Shown here piece after piece: positions 12,930 through 25,729 of a DNA stretch of 64,000 nucleotides (within the stretch, counting starts at the first letter, position 1; each line of letters starts with the position of its first letter). The stretch lies in assembly GCF_040712315.1 (NCBI RefSeq), contig NC_134013.1, positions 4,313,001-4,377,000 on the forward strand. The letters run 5' to 3'. The notes under the pieces were generated by a model. The model made no database searches. It was given only the letters and a program-made list of their open reading frames with translations, and had not been told where the DNA came from. The translations under genes were made by a program, and so were the position numbers. Source of the stretch: Castanea sativa (Eukaryota > Streptophyta > Magnoliopsida > Fagales > Fagaceae).

Positions 12930-13670
12930 ATGGATCATATGGAGCAGTTAAAGTCATCAGAGGACCAAATGGAGATGATGATGATGTTGGAAATGGACAA
13001 ACTTCCTGAGTTTTGTGGTGCATACAATGATGTCAATGAGTTGCAACCCCAGGAGTTTTCTGGTCCTAGTAGTACTAGCAATAACAACAATATTAGCACT
13101 ATGTCACATTACATGAATAACCCACAAATAGCTTCACCACCTTCACCCTTATTTCTAAACATACCATCCACTAGCACCAACCCAATTCAACAAGCTTCAA
13201 CTCCATCATTCTTATCAGGTGCAAGGGCAGTTTCTACAGCAACACAGAAGAGGAATTCAATGGCAGCAATGAGAGAAATGATATTTCGGATAGCGGCTAT
13301 GCAACCAATACACATAGACCCTGAATCAGTGAAGCCACCAAAGAGAAGAAACGTGAAGATTTCAAAGGATCCTCAAAGTGTAGCTGCACGCCATAGAAGA
13401 GAAAGGATAAGCGAGAAGATAAGGATTTTGCAAAGACTTGTCCCAGGAGGTACTAAAATGGACACTGCCTCTATGTTAGATGAAGCAATTCACTATGTGA
13501 AATTCTTGAAGTCACAAGTGCAATCCTTGGAAAGAGCTGCGGCTAATAGGCCAACTGAGATAGGGTTCCCTGTGGCTATGTCTAGTGGGAGTAGTAGTAG
13601 TTATCTTCCTATGGCAAAAGGTTACCAAGCTCCTCATGCTCAAAATGTTCAGCCTTATGAAGATGCTTAA
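12930..13670 (+). CDS. HEC: HECATE-like bHLH transcription factor, 246 aa, single exon
   Basis: The intronless frame matches HECATE1/2/3 in length (about 225-240 aa in Arabidopsis) and layout. It has an acidic, Met-rich N-terminus, a Ser/Asn/Pro-rich linker, then the family block [20 protein letters not shown] at about residues 108-127. The bHLH domain (about 148-200) reads [19 protein letters not shown], a loop, then [16 protein letters not shown]. In the basic region the usual E-box-reading Glu is Ala, as expected for subfamily VIIIb. HEC proteins act in the nucleus. They control carpel transmitting tract, stigma and shoot-meristem timing, partnering with SPATULA and PIF-type bHLH proteins. 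The start is the first Met in frame after a CT-rich leader. The exact paralogue (HEC1 or HEC2) cannot be fixed here. Confidence 0.93.
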   Translation: MDHMEQLKSSEDQMEMMMMLEMDKLPEFCGAYNDVNELQPQEFSGPSSTSNNNNISTMSHYMNNPQIASPPSPLFLNIPSTSTNPIQQASTPSFLSGARAVSTATQKRNSMAAMREMIFRIAAMQPIHIDPESVKPPKRRNVKISKDPQSVAARHRRERISEKIRILQRLVPGGTKMDTASMLDEAIHYVKFLKSQVQSLERAAANRPTEIGFPVAMSSGSSSSYLPMAKGYQAPHAQNVQPYEDA

Positions 13671-13817
13671 TTAGCTGAAGAAGATGATTTTTAGCTTCAG
13701 AATATGGATTTTGTCTAATTATTGATGATAATTTGTACGGTTGTTGAGCGGGGCCAGGCAATGCAAGGTTGATATATTCTCTTTTTATCTTTTGACTTGT
13801 ATTCCATGTTATATAAC

Positions 13818-13823
13818 AATAAA
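13818..13823 (+). terminator. Candidate poly(A) signal AATAAA of the bHLH gene
   Basis: AATAAA lies 148 bases after the stop codon. Plant poly(A) signals are loose, so this is only a candidate. Confidence 0.35.
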
Positions 13824-14113
13824 ACTCGCTGAAGAGACAGCCCATTTTCCAAATTTGCCAGAGAATCTTTCTTTCCTCTTTCATATCTTTAAAGGTATCC
13901 AATCCATTCCTTTTATAGAAAAATTCGTTTTAAAATTGAACATTAACAAAGAATTCTTCTAACTTTTTATTTCTATTTATTATTTTATAATAGAATGAGT
14001 GCGTTTTCTATTCTATACATTTTAAGTTGGAAAGAGACGATAAGATTCAAAACTTTATTTGACCTAAAAGCTATTGGTATGATGTGTGAGTTTAGTTTCA
14101 AGAAAAAAAAAAA

Positions 14114-14140
14114 AGAAGAAGAAGAAGAAGAAGAAGAAGA
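14114..14140 (+). repeat. (GAA)n microsatellite
   Basis: About nine GAA units follow a poly-A run, downstream of the bHLH gene. Confidence 0.9.
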
Positions 14141-14654
14141 CTTAACATAATAATCTCTATTTTATAAGATGTGACCTCCCAACTGATTGTGTTATCCCTA
14201 AGAATATTATCTAATTCTGATATTTTTATTGTTGTAATCCTGAAAATGATAATGTTGGTGAGTTGATAGACTATGCCGCAGACTATTCATTTATGCCAAC
14301 GGAGAAAAATCTAGCTAGGGAGTCTAGAAATGGCAATGTTGGGGAACCAGTGTGTTGGGACTAGATAGTACTTTGTACATGGAAATTCCATGCCTTTGGT
14401 TTCGGTTATTGACACATGTATCATTCAAACCTAGAAACTTGCTGTTCTAGTCCCCCATATGTACTAAAAGATGTAAAACATTGTTCCGAACCATACAATT
14501 AGTCACAACTTAATAATATATCTATCATTTGGAGAGTCATTGCTTCTATTTTTTTTCTGCTACTCACTATTTACAATCGTATAAATATGTCAAAATTGCG
14601 GTCAAAATTGTGTTCTTAAACTTTAAAAAGAACTAATTGAAGAAGAGGGAATTA

Positions 14655-14961
14655 CACGTGTTGGTTACAGCTCTGTGTAAAGATTACACGTCTAGAAGTC
14701 TGAGTAGTTGAAATGAAGGGCAATAAAAATTTGATGCATTATTGGGGGAGTGTATCTGTATTCGCATTCAATAAGGGAAGGGTGCAGGAGACCAATCCCA
14801 AAAGGGAATACATGAGAAATACACGTGAAAGTCTGACATTTCGGGGTGCTTTAACGATTGGGGCTCGGCAATGACGTCGTTTTTCGTTAACTAACACGTG
14901 ATCTCAATCTGCATGGTCAACTTATTTGTACCTCTCTCCTTCTTACGTGGCTGTCCACGTC
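14655..14961. promoter_or_regulatory. Cluster of ACGT-core (bZIP/bHLH-type) sites
   Basis: Seven ACGT cores fall within about 300 bp: CACGTG at 14655, then CACGTC, CACGTG, GACGTC, CACGTG, TACGTG and CACGTC up to 14961. This is dense for such AT-rich DNA. G-box and C-box cores are targets of bZIP, bHLH and PIF proteins. No downstream gene is visible; element I starts at 15251, so any gene once driven from here would be separated from it. Confidence 0.4.
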
Positions 14962-15250
14962 GTACATTCCAAATTAATAGTTTTTTTTTTCTCTTACTGC
15001 CACTTTTTTTTTTTTTCCAAACGGTTAATTCAGTGAATAATTATAGATAAATAAAGAAGTGATACTAATAGTAGGTTTAATAAGAGTTTGTTATAATAAC
15101 TTGTAAAAATATTATAAAATTGTTTGAGACTAAAACATTACTCTTTCTTAATTAGGCAAATTGCTCTAACGGGTTAGGATGCATTTTTATTTTTTTCCAT
15201 TTTATTCAATTCAAGGCTAAAAATATATATTCTAAATCTAATTATGTACT

Positions 15251-16056
15251 TGTAAGGGCATGCTTGACTTGGATCAATCCAAAGATGAAAAGGACTAAGG
15301 CTCAAAGAGCCCAAAATAATGAACTTGTAGAGAATGGGGTAGAAACTGAACTTCAAAGTGTTGGACAGTAATAACAGTAGGTTAGATGTTACTTGAAAGA
15401 ATAAATAAACAGTTTAATGCAAAGAAAATTCTCCTTAGCAAAGTCCGAAGATGGTAGTTTTTATATACTTCTTTCAGATTTAAACACTATTACAATTCTT
15501 GAGTGTACAATGATTCTTTTTTCTCTTTAGATTCTCCGTTCCCCCCCTGTAATGGGGTTTTCCCTCTATATGTTTCCCTCTTTTACTTCATCTCAGCATT
15601 CCATGTGTAGATCAATTTACTGGTGTTAATCCATCTCCCACTAGCACCTTCGTGAAGTCTCTGTGGGTAGCTGTAAGGCTGCATGACCCTGCTCAAGTAT
15701 CACTTTCACATTAATGTTGTCATAGAGTTAGCTGCAAAGTATTCAATGCGGTGGTAGCAGCTTTCTTTTAAATATTTCCTAACTTTCCTTTGTCTTATTT
15801 CCTTCTGATGCTTATCTTTACCAGTGTGATCATCTAGTATGTTGTTCTTGATGAAAGGTCGGACCTTTGACCTCTACTCAGCAGAGCTGAGGAGATATTA
15901 CTCCTTGAACTGCACTCCCAACCCTTTACGACCAGATTTCTTTCATAGCTTACTAATTTGTACATCCTCGTTGATGCCCACCTATCCTCGGACGACTTAA
16001 TGTCCTCGAACACGGCCTACGACCTAATATCCCTCTCTGCACCCTTTATCCTTACA
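15251..16056 (-). repeat. Element I 3' LTR (806 bp)
   Basis: On the plus strand it starts TGTAAGGGCATG and ends CTTACA. It is homologous along its whole length to 27063-27861. A purine-rich tract (reverse of 16057-16078, containing GAGGGGCTAT) abuts its inner edge. Confidence 0.9.
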
Positions 16057-16500
16057 ATAGCCCCTCGAAATTTCACTCTTTTACTCCTCGGGAAAAAGGG
16101 AGATTTTAATATTTAAGTAATTATCCTGTTCTACCCTCACGTCATCTTGTTCTGTGCAGGTGTCTATCAAACTGCCCAACAACATGCTCCTAACGCTTCG
16201 GCATCCGAGACGCATCTACATCTATTTCTTATGGCGCCCTATTCCCTACGTTCCACGGTGTGATGGCAATCCTACAGTGGGAAATTTTTATGGGAATTTG
16301 GGCAGGAACTGTCCTACTCATCTTTCCCATCCACATATAAATTGCTTAAAATTCTCAGTTGCTTTACTTTTTGCGTCTTCAACTTTTAAAAACTAGTTCG
16401 AGGAGCTCTCCTTTTACTCCATAAGTTACCCTCAGACTCTCCTTCTTTAAATTTAAAGCCTTCTTCTCCTCGACCTTTCTAATTTTACCTCGCCTTCCCA

Positions 16501-19003
16501 ATGCCTTCAACTATTCCTCAAATGGGTAGATTTGCTCATCTAGTAGACACCCCTAAGAGAATAGAGAGCTTCAAAGCTCAGTATCATATTCCTCCTGGGG
16601 TTTCCATTAGGTATTGCTACCGGGGGGATTGACATACATTAAGGCAAGAGGGAGAAGTGGTAATCCCTATGATTGCCTTTATAGAGGGGGGGATGAGAAT
16701 TTCCATTGGTAGAGTGACTAGGGATTACCTTATTGCCCATAGGCTTCGCCCCACCCAGTGTGCCCCTAACATGTTTAGGATTCTAGGTAGTGTAGATGCC
16801 CTCAATGAGAGGATGAATGTAAATCTTACCCACCACGACGTGAACAAAGATTTCTTAATCGTTTTAGGAGAGTGGCATGATGGACTTCATTGCTCAACAC
16901 GAGATGGGACGCTAGGTGGGGAGTTTAGATCTAGGGTTATTACCTTAACTATATCCCCTTTCTTACTAACATTTTCTACACTCACCTCTTCTATTTTTGC
17001 TTATAAATTTATTCTTATTTTGCTTCTAATGTTTGCTAACTATGTTTTTGTTTTTGACAAATTTGCAGATAAGTACTCTGCAATTCCAAACCTAAACCTT
17101 GTCAACGAGCCTGACCTGACAAAAATACTTCAATCCAAGATATTTGTCCACACTAATGGACAGCTAAGAGCAACCCAACTCATCCTAGGCTACAACCCCA
17201 TCTCGACTAGCTTCCAAGCACCCAAGTACGTGATAAAGGCAAAAGACCCCTGCTTACATCAAATCAACATCGTAGTACCAGGCTTCATTCTTAACTCTGC
17301 TCCAAAAGGGGTATTTCAAGTGGAATTGCCCTCCCAATGTACCGCCAAGGAAGAAACAACTCCTTCTCGACCAGCTCTCGAGGAAGTAAAGATAGTTGAA
17401 GTCTCAGACTCCAAGGACGACTTTGAGGTTTTCAACTAGCCTCAATCTCCAGAAGCCTCAGTTGGTGAATTCAGCAACCTCCCTCCAGCCCAAGTGAGCA
17501 ACATCCAAGAAACCCTAAGTGTTCCTTACGCAATGGTACTCCAACGCCAACCTAAGACAAGCCTCTATCAACTCATAGAGTCCACTGTAGGGGGCACTAC
17601 ACAGGAGATGGTTATCCAACCTAAACCCCACACCTTTCCCCCCTCTCAAGCTCCTCAGCTTAACCTTGCCGACAAGAAGAGGAAAAGGGATTAAAAAGGA
17701 AAATACACAATGGAAGAGGGCAGAGGAACCCCCTCCAAAGAAATTGAGCCCTAGAGAGGAACCAAAGTAGCTAGGACAACCCAGACGAGGTCCTCCAGGG
17801 AAGGGTCAATTGTGGAGAGAGAACATGGACAACGCACCAAAGTTCAAGCCGAGAATCACCTTCTGGTGTTGAATGGATCTCCTCTCCCCTCGGATGCCTT
17901 TATAAGGGATTTCAAGTAGGGAAAGGCTGGGTATGTGGCGGATGCCATGGAACAAGCCCTACTGTTGCTTGGCGACATGGCTGACCTAAGGGCTATGAGA
18001 AAACACGAAGTATTTCTAAACTTGAAGAGAGACCTTGCACTTGTAAGTTTCTTCTTTCTCTTTTCTTTTACTTAGTATTCCTACTACTTTCTCTTACTAC
18101 ATCATTGTTATTGTCGTTTGTGTGTGTGTGTGTTTTTTTTATTTATTTATAGGTTGTTCAATCTGCGCACATGGCTGAGGAATTGGTGACCAATTCCCAT
18201 AGGCAGATGAAGGATGAAGAGGCAAGGCACATAGTAGCTGTGGAGGCCTTCACCCTAGCCGAGAAGAGGATCCAAAACCTTAACACAAAGCTAATAGAGG
18301 CTGACAGGGAGAAGAAGAGTGTTGAAATTGCTCTACAAGGGGTCGAGAGGCAGCGCAAACAACTCCGTCAAGCCAAGGATAAGCTAGCTGTGGCCAAGGA
18401 GCACATAAGGGTCTTAAAGAAGAAGCTGGAGGAGGCAGAGAAAGCTGCATATAAGGCAGAGCAGGAAGGGTACGATATCAGGGTGGTCGAGACCGAGGAT
18501 GCTCTCAGGGCTGAGGTTCTTGGGGTCTGTAGAACCTACTGCCTCCAAGTATGGAACGAGGCCCTTAACCAAGTTGGAGTGGAGGCCTCATCCGCCCTCA
18601 GGATAACAAAGAATGCTTATTACCCTCCAGCCATTCGAGCACCAGGTCCCTTGATCTCCCAAGCTAACGCTGCCCTTAAAGATCCAAGCCTTATCCAGGA
18701 GATACCTACCAAGGACCTTCCCTCTCCCAACAGTCCTCTAAAAGGGCAGGGCAAGCTGGTGTAGCTAAGAAAGAGAAAGAAAAACCTGAAAAGGTAGCCC
18801 CTGAAACCACAAAACCTCCAGCTACACCCAAGGATTTCTCCGAGGAGAAGGTGGTCTCCCAAAGCCGAGAGCTAGTTCTAGCAACTCTCCCCATTCCTGC
18901 TAAGGAGGATTCCAAGGGTAAAGGTCCAGGATCTTTAGCAACAGCACCTGCCCAATCCACCAAGGCCCCAACAAAAGACAAGCTCGTTCTCAAGATTAAA
19001 TAG
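16501..19003 (+). pseudogene. Antisense gene (aORF) of element I, degraded
   Basis: This lies opposite in strand to gag/pol, between integrase and the 3' LTR. My exon reading is 16501-16915, 17069-18042 and 18153 onward, with GT-AG introns at the same positions and phases (1, then 0) as in elements II and III. Exon 1 holds the IPMIAFIEGGM block typical of the family annotated as 'putative gypsy type transposon' (Pfam PF04195, Transposase_28). About 35 codons are missing before LGEWHDGLHC relative to the other copies. Exon 2 ends LKRDLAL at the splice site. Exon 3 encodes a coiled coil, then YCLQVWNEALNQVGV. It is broken by TGA at 16630, TAG at 17437, TAA at 17692 and a frameshift near 18740, after which the frame continues to TAG at 19001. 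The function is unknown. Confidence 0.75.
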
Positions 19004-19639
19004 CTCTTAGAATAGGGTTTTTTTTTAGAATGTACTTTTCTTTCTATTTAGTTTGTTATTTATCTTCCTTAAAATGTATTTGCCTTGCCTTTCTCAAGGC
19101 TTAACTTTAATGAAAAATGTTAAGTTCTTTTATATTTCACTGTGATTGTGCAAAGATTAATATGATGTCTCTTCCATTCAATACTAAACTAACATAAGCA
19201 TAATCCACTTCGAAAGATATTTACATTCTTAACTTTAATAGTTACTTACGCAAGTGGTTGTCTGGCTGTTACATTTCATGCAAATGACAATACATTGAGC
19301 TAATCTTTCTCAGCGCATAATGTTCATCAAAGTGTAATTTAACTTTAAGACATACCTTAAGTATCTGAAACAAGTAACTCAAAAGACCATGTATACTGTT
19401 GGATTCTCTTTCTAACTTCAAATAATGGTAAAACATCTATCCATTCAGGGCTCCATATAGCCTTCCATTTAATAGTAGATCTAAGTAGTTGTAGATATCA
19501 ATTTACTCCCAAATATATCATGGATATACTTGCAAATGCTTTAAGTGACGCTCAAGGGTGCCCTTTCAATTAAGTTACTGCAATGAGAGTCTTGGTTACC
19601 CACTATAGCTAGGTTGGTTACTAATTTACCCAAAGCATG

Positions 19640-20165
19640 TGATCTAAAGAACCTGACATGGCCGAGGTTTTATTTAGTATTCACATAATCAAAGAAATGT
19701 TAATTTACCCAAGGCATGTGGTCCGAGGAACCAGACATTGCCATGGTTTTGTTTAACACTTAAACAAATAATGAATAATATTAATTTACCCAAAGTATGT
19801 GGTCCGAGGGGCCAAGCATGACTAAAATTCTGTTTAACACTTAGATAAATATTGATGAGTATTAATTTACCCAAGGTATGTGGTCCGAGGAGCTAGACAT
19901 GACCAAGGTTCTGTTTAATACTTAGATAAATATTGAGGAGTATTAATTTACCCAAGGTATGTGGTCCAAGGAGCCAAGCATGACCAAAGTTCTATTTAAC
20001 ACTTAGATAAATATTGAGGAATATTAATTTACCTAAGGTATGTGGTCCGAGGAGCCAAGTATGACCAAGATTCTGTTTAACACTTAGATAAATATTGAGG
20101 AGTATTCATTTACCCAAGGTATATGGTCCGAGTAGCCAAGCATGACCAAAGTTCTATTTAATACT
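19640..20165 (-). repeat. Tandem repeat, about six copies of an 81-bp unit, in the element I spacer
   Basis: GTGGTCCGAGGA-type cores recur at about 19719, 19799, 19880, 19961, 20041 and 20123, spaced 80-82 bp. The array lies between the integrase stop and the antisense gene. Tat elements are known for variable tandem repeats here. Confidence 0.9.
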
Positions 20166-21903
20166 TAAAGAGATAGAAAACACAACATACAATATTTTAA
20201 ACAAAAATGTGGCAAAGATGCCATTCATTAATAGTAATACCATTGCAGATTATTTACATTCCAAAGGCGTGTTACAACATTTTCATCTAAATATTTTAGA
20301 AAGTAAGCTCTTATACCAGCTATTGAAGTGATGCGATATGATCCCTCCCAATTGGGTCCTAACTTCCCCCAAGAAGGATTCTTTGAGGTGCTCACAAATT
20401 TTTTTAATACCGAGTCTCCTGGGGCCAAAGGCCTTTCCCTCACTCTCGTATCATATCCTTGCTTGACCTTCTGTTGATAAGACACCAACTGAACCATGGC
20501 AGTTTCTCTTTGCTTCTCAATTAGATTCAGGCTCTTTTCTAATAGGTTATCGTTGTTGTCTGGAGTGAACAAGCTTGTCCTTAGTGTTGGAAACCCAATC
20601 TCTAGAGGGATCACAACCTCAGACCCATAAGTCATTGAAAAGGGTGTTTCCCCCGTTGACCGACGAGGGGTAGTCCGATATGTCCAAAGAACATGTGGTA
20701 ACTCTTCCACTCATTTACCCTGTGCATCCTCCAACCTCTTCTTAAGCCCATTCACAATAACCTTATTAATAGCCTCGGCTTGTCCATTCCCCTGTGGATA
20801 GGCCAGAGTTGAATATTTAATCCTAATGCCCAAATCACAGCAGTACTTTATGAAAATTTTACTATCAAACTAAAGGCCATTATCCCAGATGAGAGTGTGT
20901 GGAATCACAAATCAAGTAACAAGTATGCCCTAGAAAAAGAGCATTTGTACAACTTGTGATCTTCAGACAACCAAAAATGAGGAGTCTTCCTTTGCACTTT
21001 GTTTGCCTCTCCCTTATCTTCGGGCAAAGTGTTCTCCTTGAAAGCGGAATTATAGAATCCATCCAACTAGGCCCTACTCTAATTTGGTGAGTTTGGATCT
21101 TCTCCTTCTTTGCCTCAATAGACTTACATAAATTTTCGACCAAGATAACTCAAGGTAAACCTTATGCTGAGGAAGTTGCCAAAGTGGCAAGAGAATCAGC
21201 ATGCGTATTTCTACTCCTTGGGATTTGTTGTAAAGTGAAAGATTCAAAACCTGATTACAAATGCCTAGCTTGGCTTAAATACTCATACATCCTCAAATCT
21301 CTAACTTCCAACTCTCCCTTTACCTGACCTACCACCGACTTCGAATTCGAGGATACATCTACTTCCTTTTCACCCATATTTTGTATCATAGCCATCTCTA
21401 CCAACAAAGCTTCATACTCGATTTCATTGTTGGTGGCCGAGAAGCTTAACCTTAAAGATTTCTTAATAGAAATCTTTTTGGGGCACACCACAACTAGCCC
21501 CACCCCAGATCCTCTTTGGTTAGCCGCACCATCAACGTATAATTTCTAAGGTAAGGGTCCTTGTAGAGAGATTGACTCGATTGGTTTTCCTCCCAAGTTC
21601 TGCTTCTCGTCCTCCATTTCCATGGGAAACTCTGCCACCAAATCTACAAGAACCTGGCCTTTAATAGAGGTCCGAGGCATATACTTGATATCAAAGGCCC
21701 CCAAAATGGTTTCCCACTTGGCAAGCCTTCCTGTGTAATCAACTTTCCAGGGTAATGATTAAATAGGAAGTTGAGTTAAAATCACGACGGTATGAGCTTG
21801 GAAGTAATGAGGAAGTTTCCGTATAACATGTACCATTGCCAAAATAGTCTTCTCTAGTGGCAGGTAACGAATCTCCACCTCTTGCAATGGCTTGTGATGT
21901 ACA

Positions 21904-23764
21904 TTGATAATAGCTTAATTTTGCATAGTTATATCATTGTTAGAAAGTATTATCATACTTATTTTGAGTTAATTCATGCATTTTATATTTGATTTTGGAA
22001 TAATGCTAAATAATTAATTTTGTGCTTAATTGGATTTTATTGCATGAATTTTTCTTTTGTAGGAGAATGACATTAAATAAGTGGATTTGTGCAAAGAAGA
22101 ATGCTAATGGACTTTACATTTACAAGGGCCATGATAAAGTTAAAGAAGGTCAACCCAATTAAATTTAAGTCCAATTGGAGTAAGGAATCAAAAGAAATTT
22201 GCATCAAATCCAAGTCCAATTCGGATTACGATTCCTGCCTGCACATTAGTTAGTATTTTTGGCACAACTTTTGGTACAAACATCCAATCGAGATGATATT
22301 CAAGTTGGGCTGGAAATTTAACTTAAAGGGCTACAACTTTGTAGTTTACCAAAAGTCTGAATTCTGACATTAAATGGGTCAAAATCGTCGATTAAGCGAA
22401 GCTTAAAAATCTAGGATTTTCTCCAAACGAGAATTCAACTTGTAATAGGATTCCTTGACCTAGTTAAACGTTTTTTAGGCCAAAATTCAGGGAGGTGAGT
22501 GCTAGAGCTGGGGGCTAAACATAGAGAGTACGGCTATTTCTTTGATTTTCTTCCATGACAGTTAGTTTTATTTTATTTGTCTAGTTTAATGTTTAGGATT
22601 TTATTTTTGTGTTTTCTTTCAATTACCATGAGTAACTAAATTTATAATTAGGGTTGAGGATGAAACTTTGTTAAGGATTATTAGTAATATTTATGTGATT
22701 TGATTTTTCCCACAATAGTTGTTTTTTAATGATTTAAATTGTTCTTGCTTCATATCAATTGACTAAGATAAGATTTTAGATATGAGTTCAATCATGTTTT
22801 TCTCATGATTTAGGATTTGTCTTAATTAATTGAATGCTTGGTTTATTATTTCTTGATTTTAAAATTAGATATCTCTTGTGATTTGTTTGGCTACGGATAC
22901 AATTGATGATTTGATTTTATACTTAAGAAGCGAAGAAGAACATACTTTAGATTTTTAAACATAAGTTTTAAAGATGATATTTTCAATGATAGCAAGATTG
23001 ATTTCTAGATTATTATGTAGTGGTTGGGAAAAATCAATGATCATAAATATATGCTGATATGAATTAATAAGGCGAATTTTGATGGGACTGACGAAGTCAA
23101 ACACAGACGAGATCGCCTCCACAGACGAACCTGACCAAGTATCCACATCACTGACGAAGATGTTAAGACCATTCAATGCTGCCAATAATGTCCTGGACGA
23201 TTACGAAACCAGTTGGACAAGCCGTTGGAAACGTATTGAATCCCATTACTCAGTTAAAGACGTTATCAAGAAAGACATTAACACCACAATACCATCCACA
23301 ATGGCTATAATCCAGAGGGATATATAAAGCCCTCACAACGCCAATACGAGGTATATACATAGTCACAAGATATATTGAGTTATTTTATTTTTATTGTTAT
23401 AAACCTTCTTCCGCACTAACTTTGGTATCGGAGACGTTATGGCAGGCACCACACCGGTGACCATTTGAATGAGCTTTTGCTTCTGTCGTGACGCAGGAGT
23501 GTGACCGGCCCTATCTGGACGAACTCATAACGACTGACGAACTTTTACTTCATCAGATTCTAAAACCATAATTCATTTCCTTTGATTGTTTACATCTTTT
23601 TATTACTTTATATCTTTTGCTTAGTTTATTTAATTTCAAAACAACCAATTTTTATTAAACTATATTAGGATTAATTTGGTTAAGATTGAATTAATTTTCC
23701 TACGTTCATTCAAGTCCCTGTGGGTTCAACCTTATTCTTGTCAAATTATACTTCGGTACGGTTC
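21904..23764. mobile_element. Nested LTR-type insertion inside element I RNase H (1.86 kb)
   Basis: The RNase H frame breaks on both sides, and GTACA is duplicated at 21899-21903 and 23765-23769. The insert starts TTGATAATAGC and contains AT-rich text of LTR style, with no pol genes. An inner stretch (about 23075-23560) with repeated ACTGACGAA/GGACGAAC motifs and a GGTATCGGAG region looks like a second LTR nested inside it. The ends are not canonical TG...CA, so the class is inferred: solo LTR or non-autonomous element. Confidence 0.6.
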
Positions 23765-25000
23765 GTACACTTGTTTATGTAATAAATTGGTTGTTGTACT
23801 TCATTGTTCACCCTTCTCAGTACTAAGCTCATCGTATGAGAGGTCACATCAATATAGGCAAAAAGAACCTCATCTTCTTCAGGCCTAGATATAAAGGGTG
23901 GCCGAGAAAGATATTCCTTTAACTGTTGAAAGGTCGAAGCACATTCTTCAGTCCACTCAAATCCTTCCCACTTGTGCAATAACGGGAAGAAAGGCTTGCA
24001 CCTGTCTACTGACCGAGAGATGAATCGGTTTAGGACGATAGTCATTCCTGTCAACTTCTAAATCTCTTTGGGATTTCGAGGAGGTTGCAAATTGTTAATT
24101 ATCTTAATCTGATCAGGGTTGACTTCAATTCTACGATGAGTGAGCATATAACTAAGAAATTTGCCCGAACCAACACCAAAAGAATACTTAGAAGCATTAA
24201 GCATAGATTATGCTTTCTTAGTATTTCAAAAATATTCCCGAGGTCATTCACATGCTCGGACTCTACCTTGCTCTTCACCACCATATCATCTATGTAGACT
24301 TCAATGTTTTTGCCAAGTTGAGACTCATACATCCTGGTCATCATCCTTTGATAAGTTGATCTTGTGTTCTTTAGTCCAAAGGGCATCATTTTGTAATAGT
24401 AATTCCCAGTGGGTGTAATAAAAGTAGTATTCTCTTGATCATCTAGAGTCAAAGGTATTTGATGGAATCCTTGAAAGGCATCCAAAAAGCTCATCCAAAG
24501 ATGTCTAACTGTGGCATCCACCAACTGGTCGATCCGAGGCATTGGGAAAGGGTCCTTTGGGCAGGCTTTGTTTAAATCAGTGAAGTCCACACACACTCAC
24601 CACTTTCCATTCTTCTTCTTTATCACTACGGTATTAACTAGTCATTTAGGATATAACACTTCTTCTATTTCTCTTGCTTGTTTAAGCTTGGTCACCTCCT
24701 CCTAACAGCATCAGAATGCTCTTTAGAAGAGGGCTGAGGTGGTTGCTTCTTCAGTGTGACAATGGATTAACATTTTAATGTGACAAATAAAACTTAGGTC
24801 CACCCTAGGAGCCTCATAAGTGCTCCATGCAAATACGTCAACATTCTTCTTGAGAAACACAATCAGCTCTTCCTTCTCCCGAGGGTTAACTGAATTCCCA
24901 CCTGGAAAAACTTCTCTTTGTCATCATCAATGACAATTTTCTTTAACTCTTCACACTTTGCCCCTTCTACGGTTGTTTTCAAGGACAAAACTACTTTCTT

Positions 25001-25009
25001 TGATTGCTA
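25001..25009 (-). promoter_or_regulatory. Stop codon in UAG-CAA-UCA context at protease-RT boundary, element I
   Basis: On the minus strand the frame reads AGT TTG TAG CAA TCA AAG and stays open in the same frame into the pre-RT region. TAG-CAA-YYA is the type I stop-codon readthrough context (consensus UAG CAR YYA). Element II has the same arrangement at 44134. Function is inferred. Confidence 0.3.
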
Positions 25010-25729
25010 CAAACTCTTCTCTACAAGGGCCGAGGACTCTCCTCCAGTCTGATGCCTAATTGCATCTACTAAACACTGCCTAGCCATAGACTGACTCTCG
25101 ATCAGTTCCTCGACTTGGTCCTTTGATGGATACTTCACCTTCAAGTGTAAGGTGGAAGAAACAATCCCCATGGCATGAAGCCAGGTAATAACAATGTAGG
25201 GGAAATAGGCATCTACCACAATGAAATCCACCTCCACAACTTTTCTCCTGCCTGAATAGGTAACTTAATTTGGCCCTTCAGGATAACTGTTTTCCCATCA
25301 AACCTTACTAAAGGGGAATCATAGCAAGTCAAGTCCTCAGGTTTCAGTTTCAGGCCCTTATACAGATTATGGTACTTGATCTATGCACCGCTACCTTGAT
25401 CTATCAAAACTCTCTTCACATCATACCCTTCAATCCTAAGGGTAACAACTAGGGTATCATTGTGTAATTGCAAGGTTCCCACTTTATCCTCTCTCGAGAA
25501 GCTCAAAGCCGGTCAGGTTTCCAATCTACTTCTTTTGGGATCAAAGGTTAGGTCTTTAGTAAACGACCAGGCTACAGACATCACCCTGGATGGGAGGGAA
25601 CCAGTTTTGCCTGGTGCAGTAAGAATAACACTAATTGTCTCTAAAGGCGGTCTTGAAGAAGCATCCCTTTGAGGTCCTGACCCTGCCTGGCCTCCTTGCC
25701 CATTGGGTTGATGCAAAAACTATTTTAAC

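Larger units (their letters stand above)
20228..25716 (-). pseudogene. pol: Element I pol (protease, RT, RNase H, archaeal-type RNase H, integrase), decayed
   Basis: Protease and linker lie at 25007-25716. RT is at 24099-24596, with TDLNKACPKDPFPMPRIDQ and the catalytic YIDD. The RNase H start is at 23746-24054. After the nested insertion come the rest of RNase H and the archaeal-type RNase H start (LYVDGAANQRGSG) at about 21255-21900. The integrase C-terminal half is at 20228-20900, ending WNVNNLQWYYY. The HHCC zinc finger and first catalytic Asp are missing: the text passes from the LYKCSFSRAYLL region (about 20930) straight to the second-Asp region near 20880, so several hundred bases are deleted. 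Several in-frame stops occur, including TAG at 25007-25009 between protease and RT. It cannot encode a working polyprotein. Confidence 0.9.

Noticed and set aside
18158..18993. Minus-strand frames across the antisense gene of element I
   Set aside because: They mirror the coiled-coil coding region of the plus strand and have no conserved counterpart in elements II and III.
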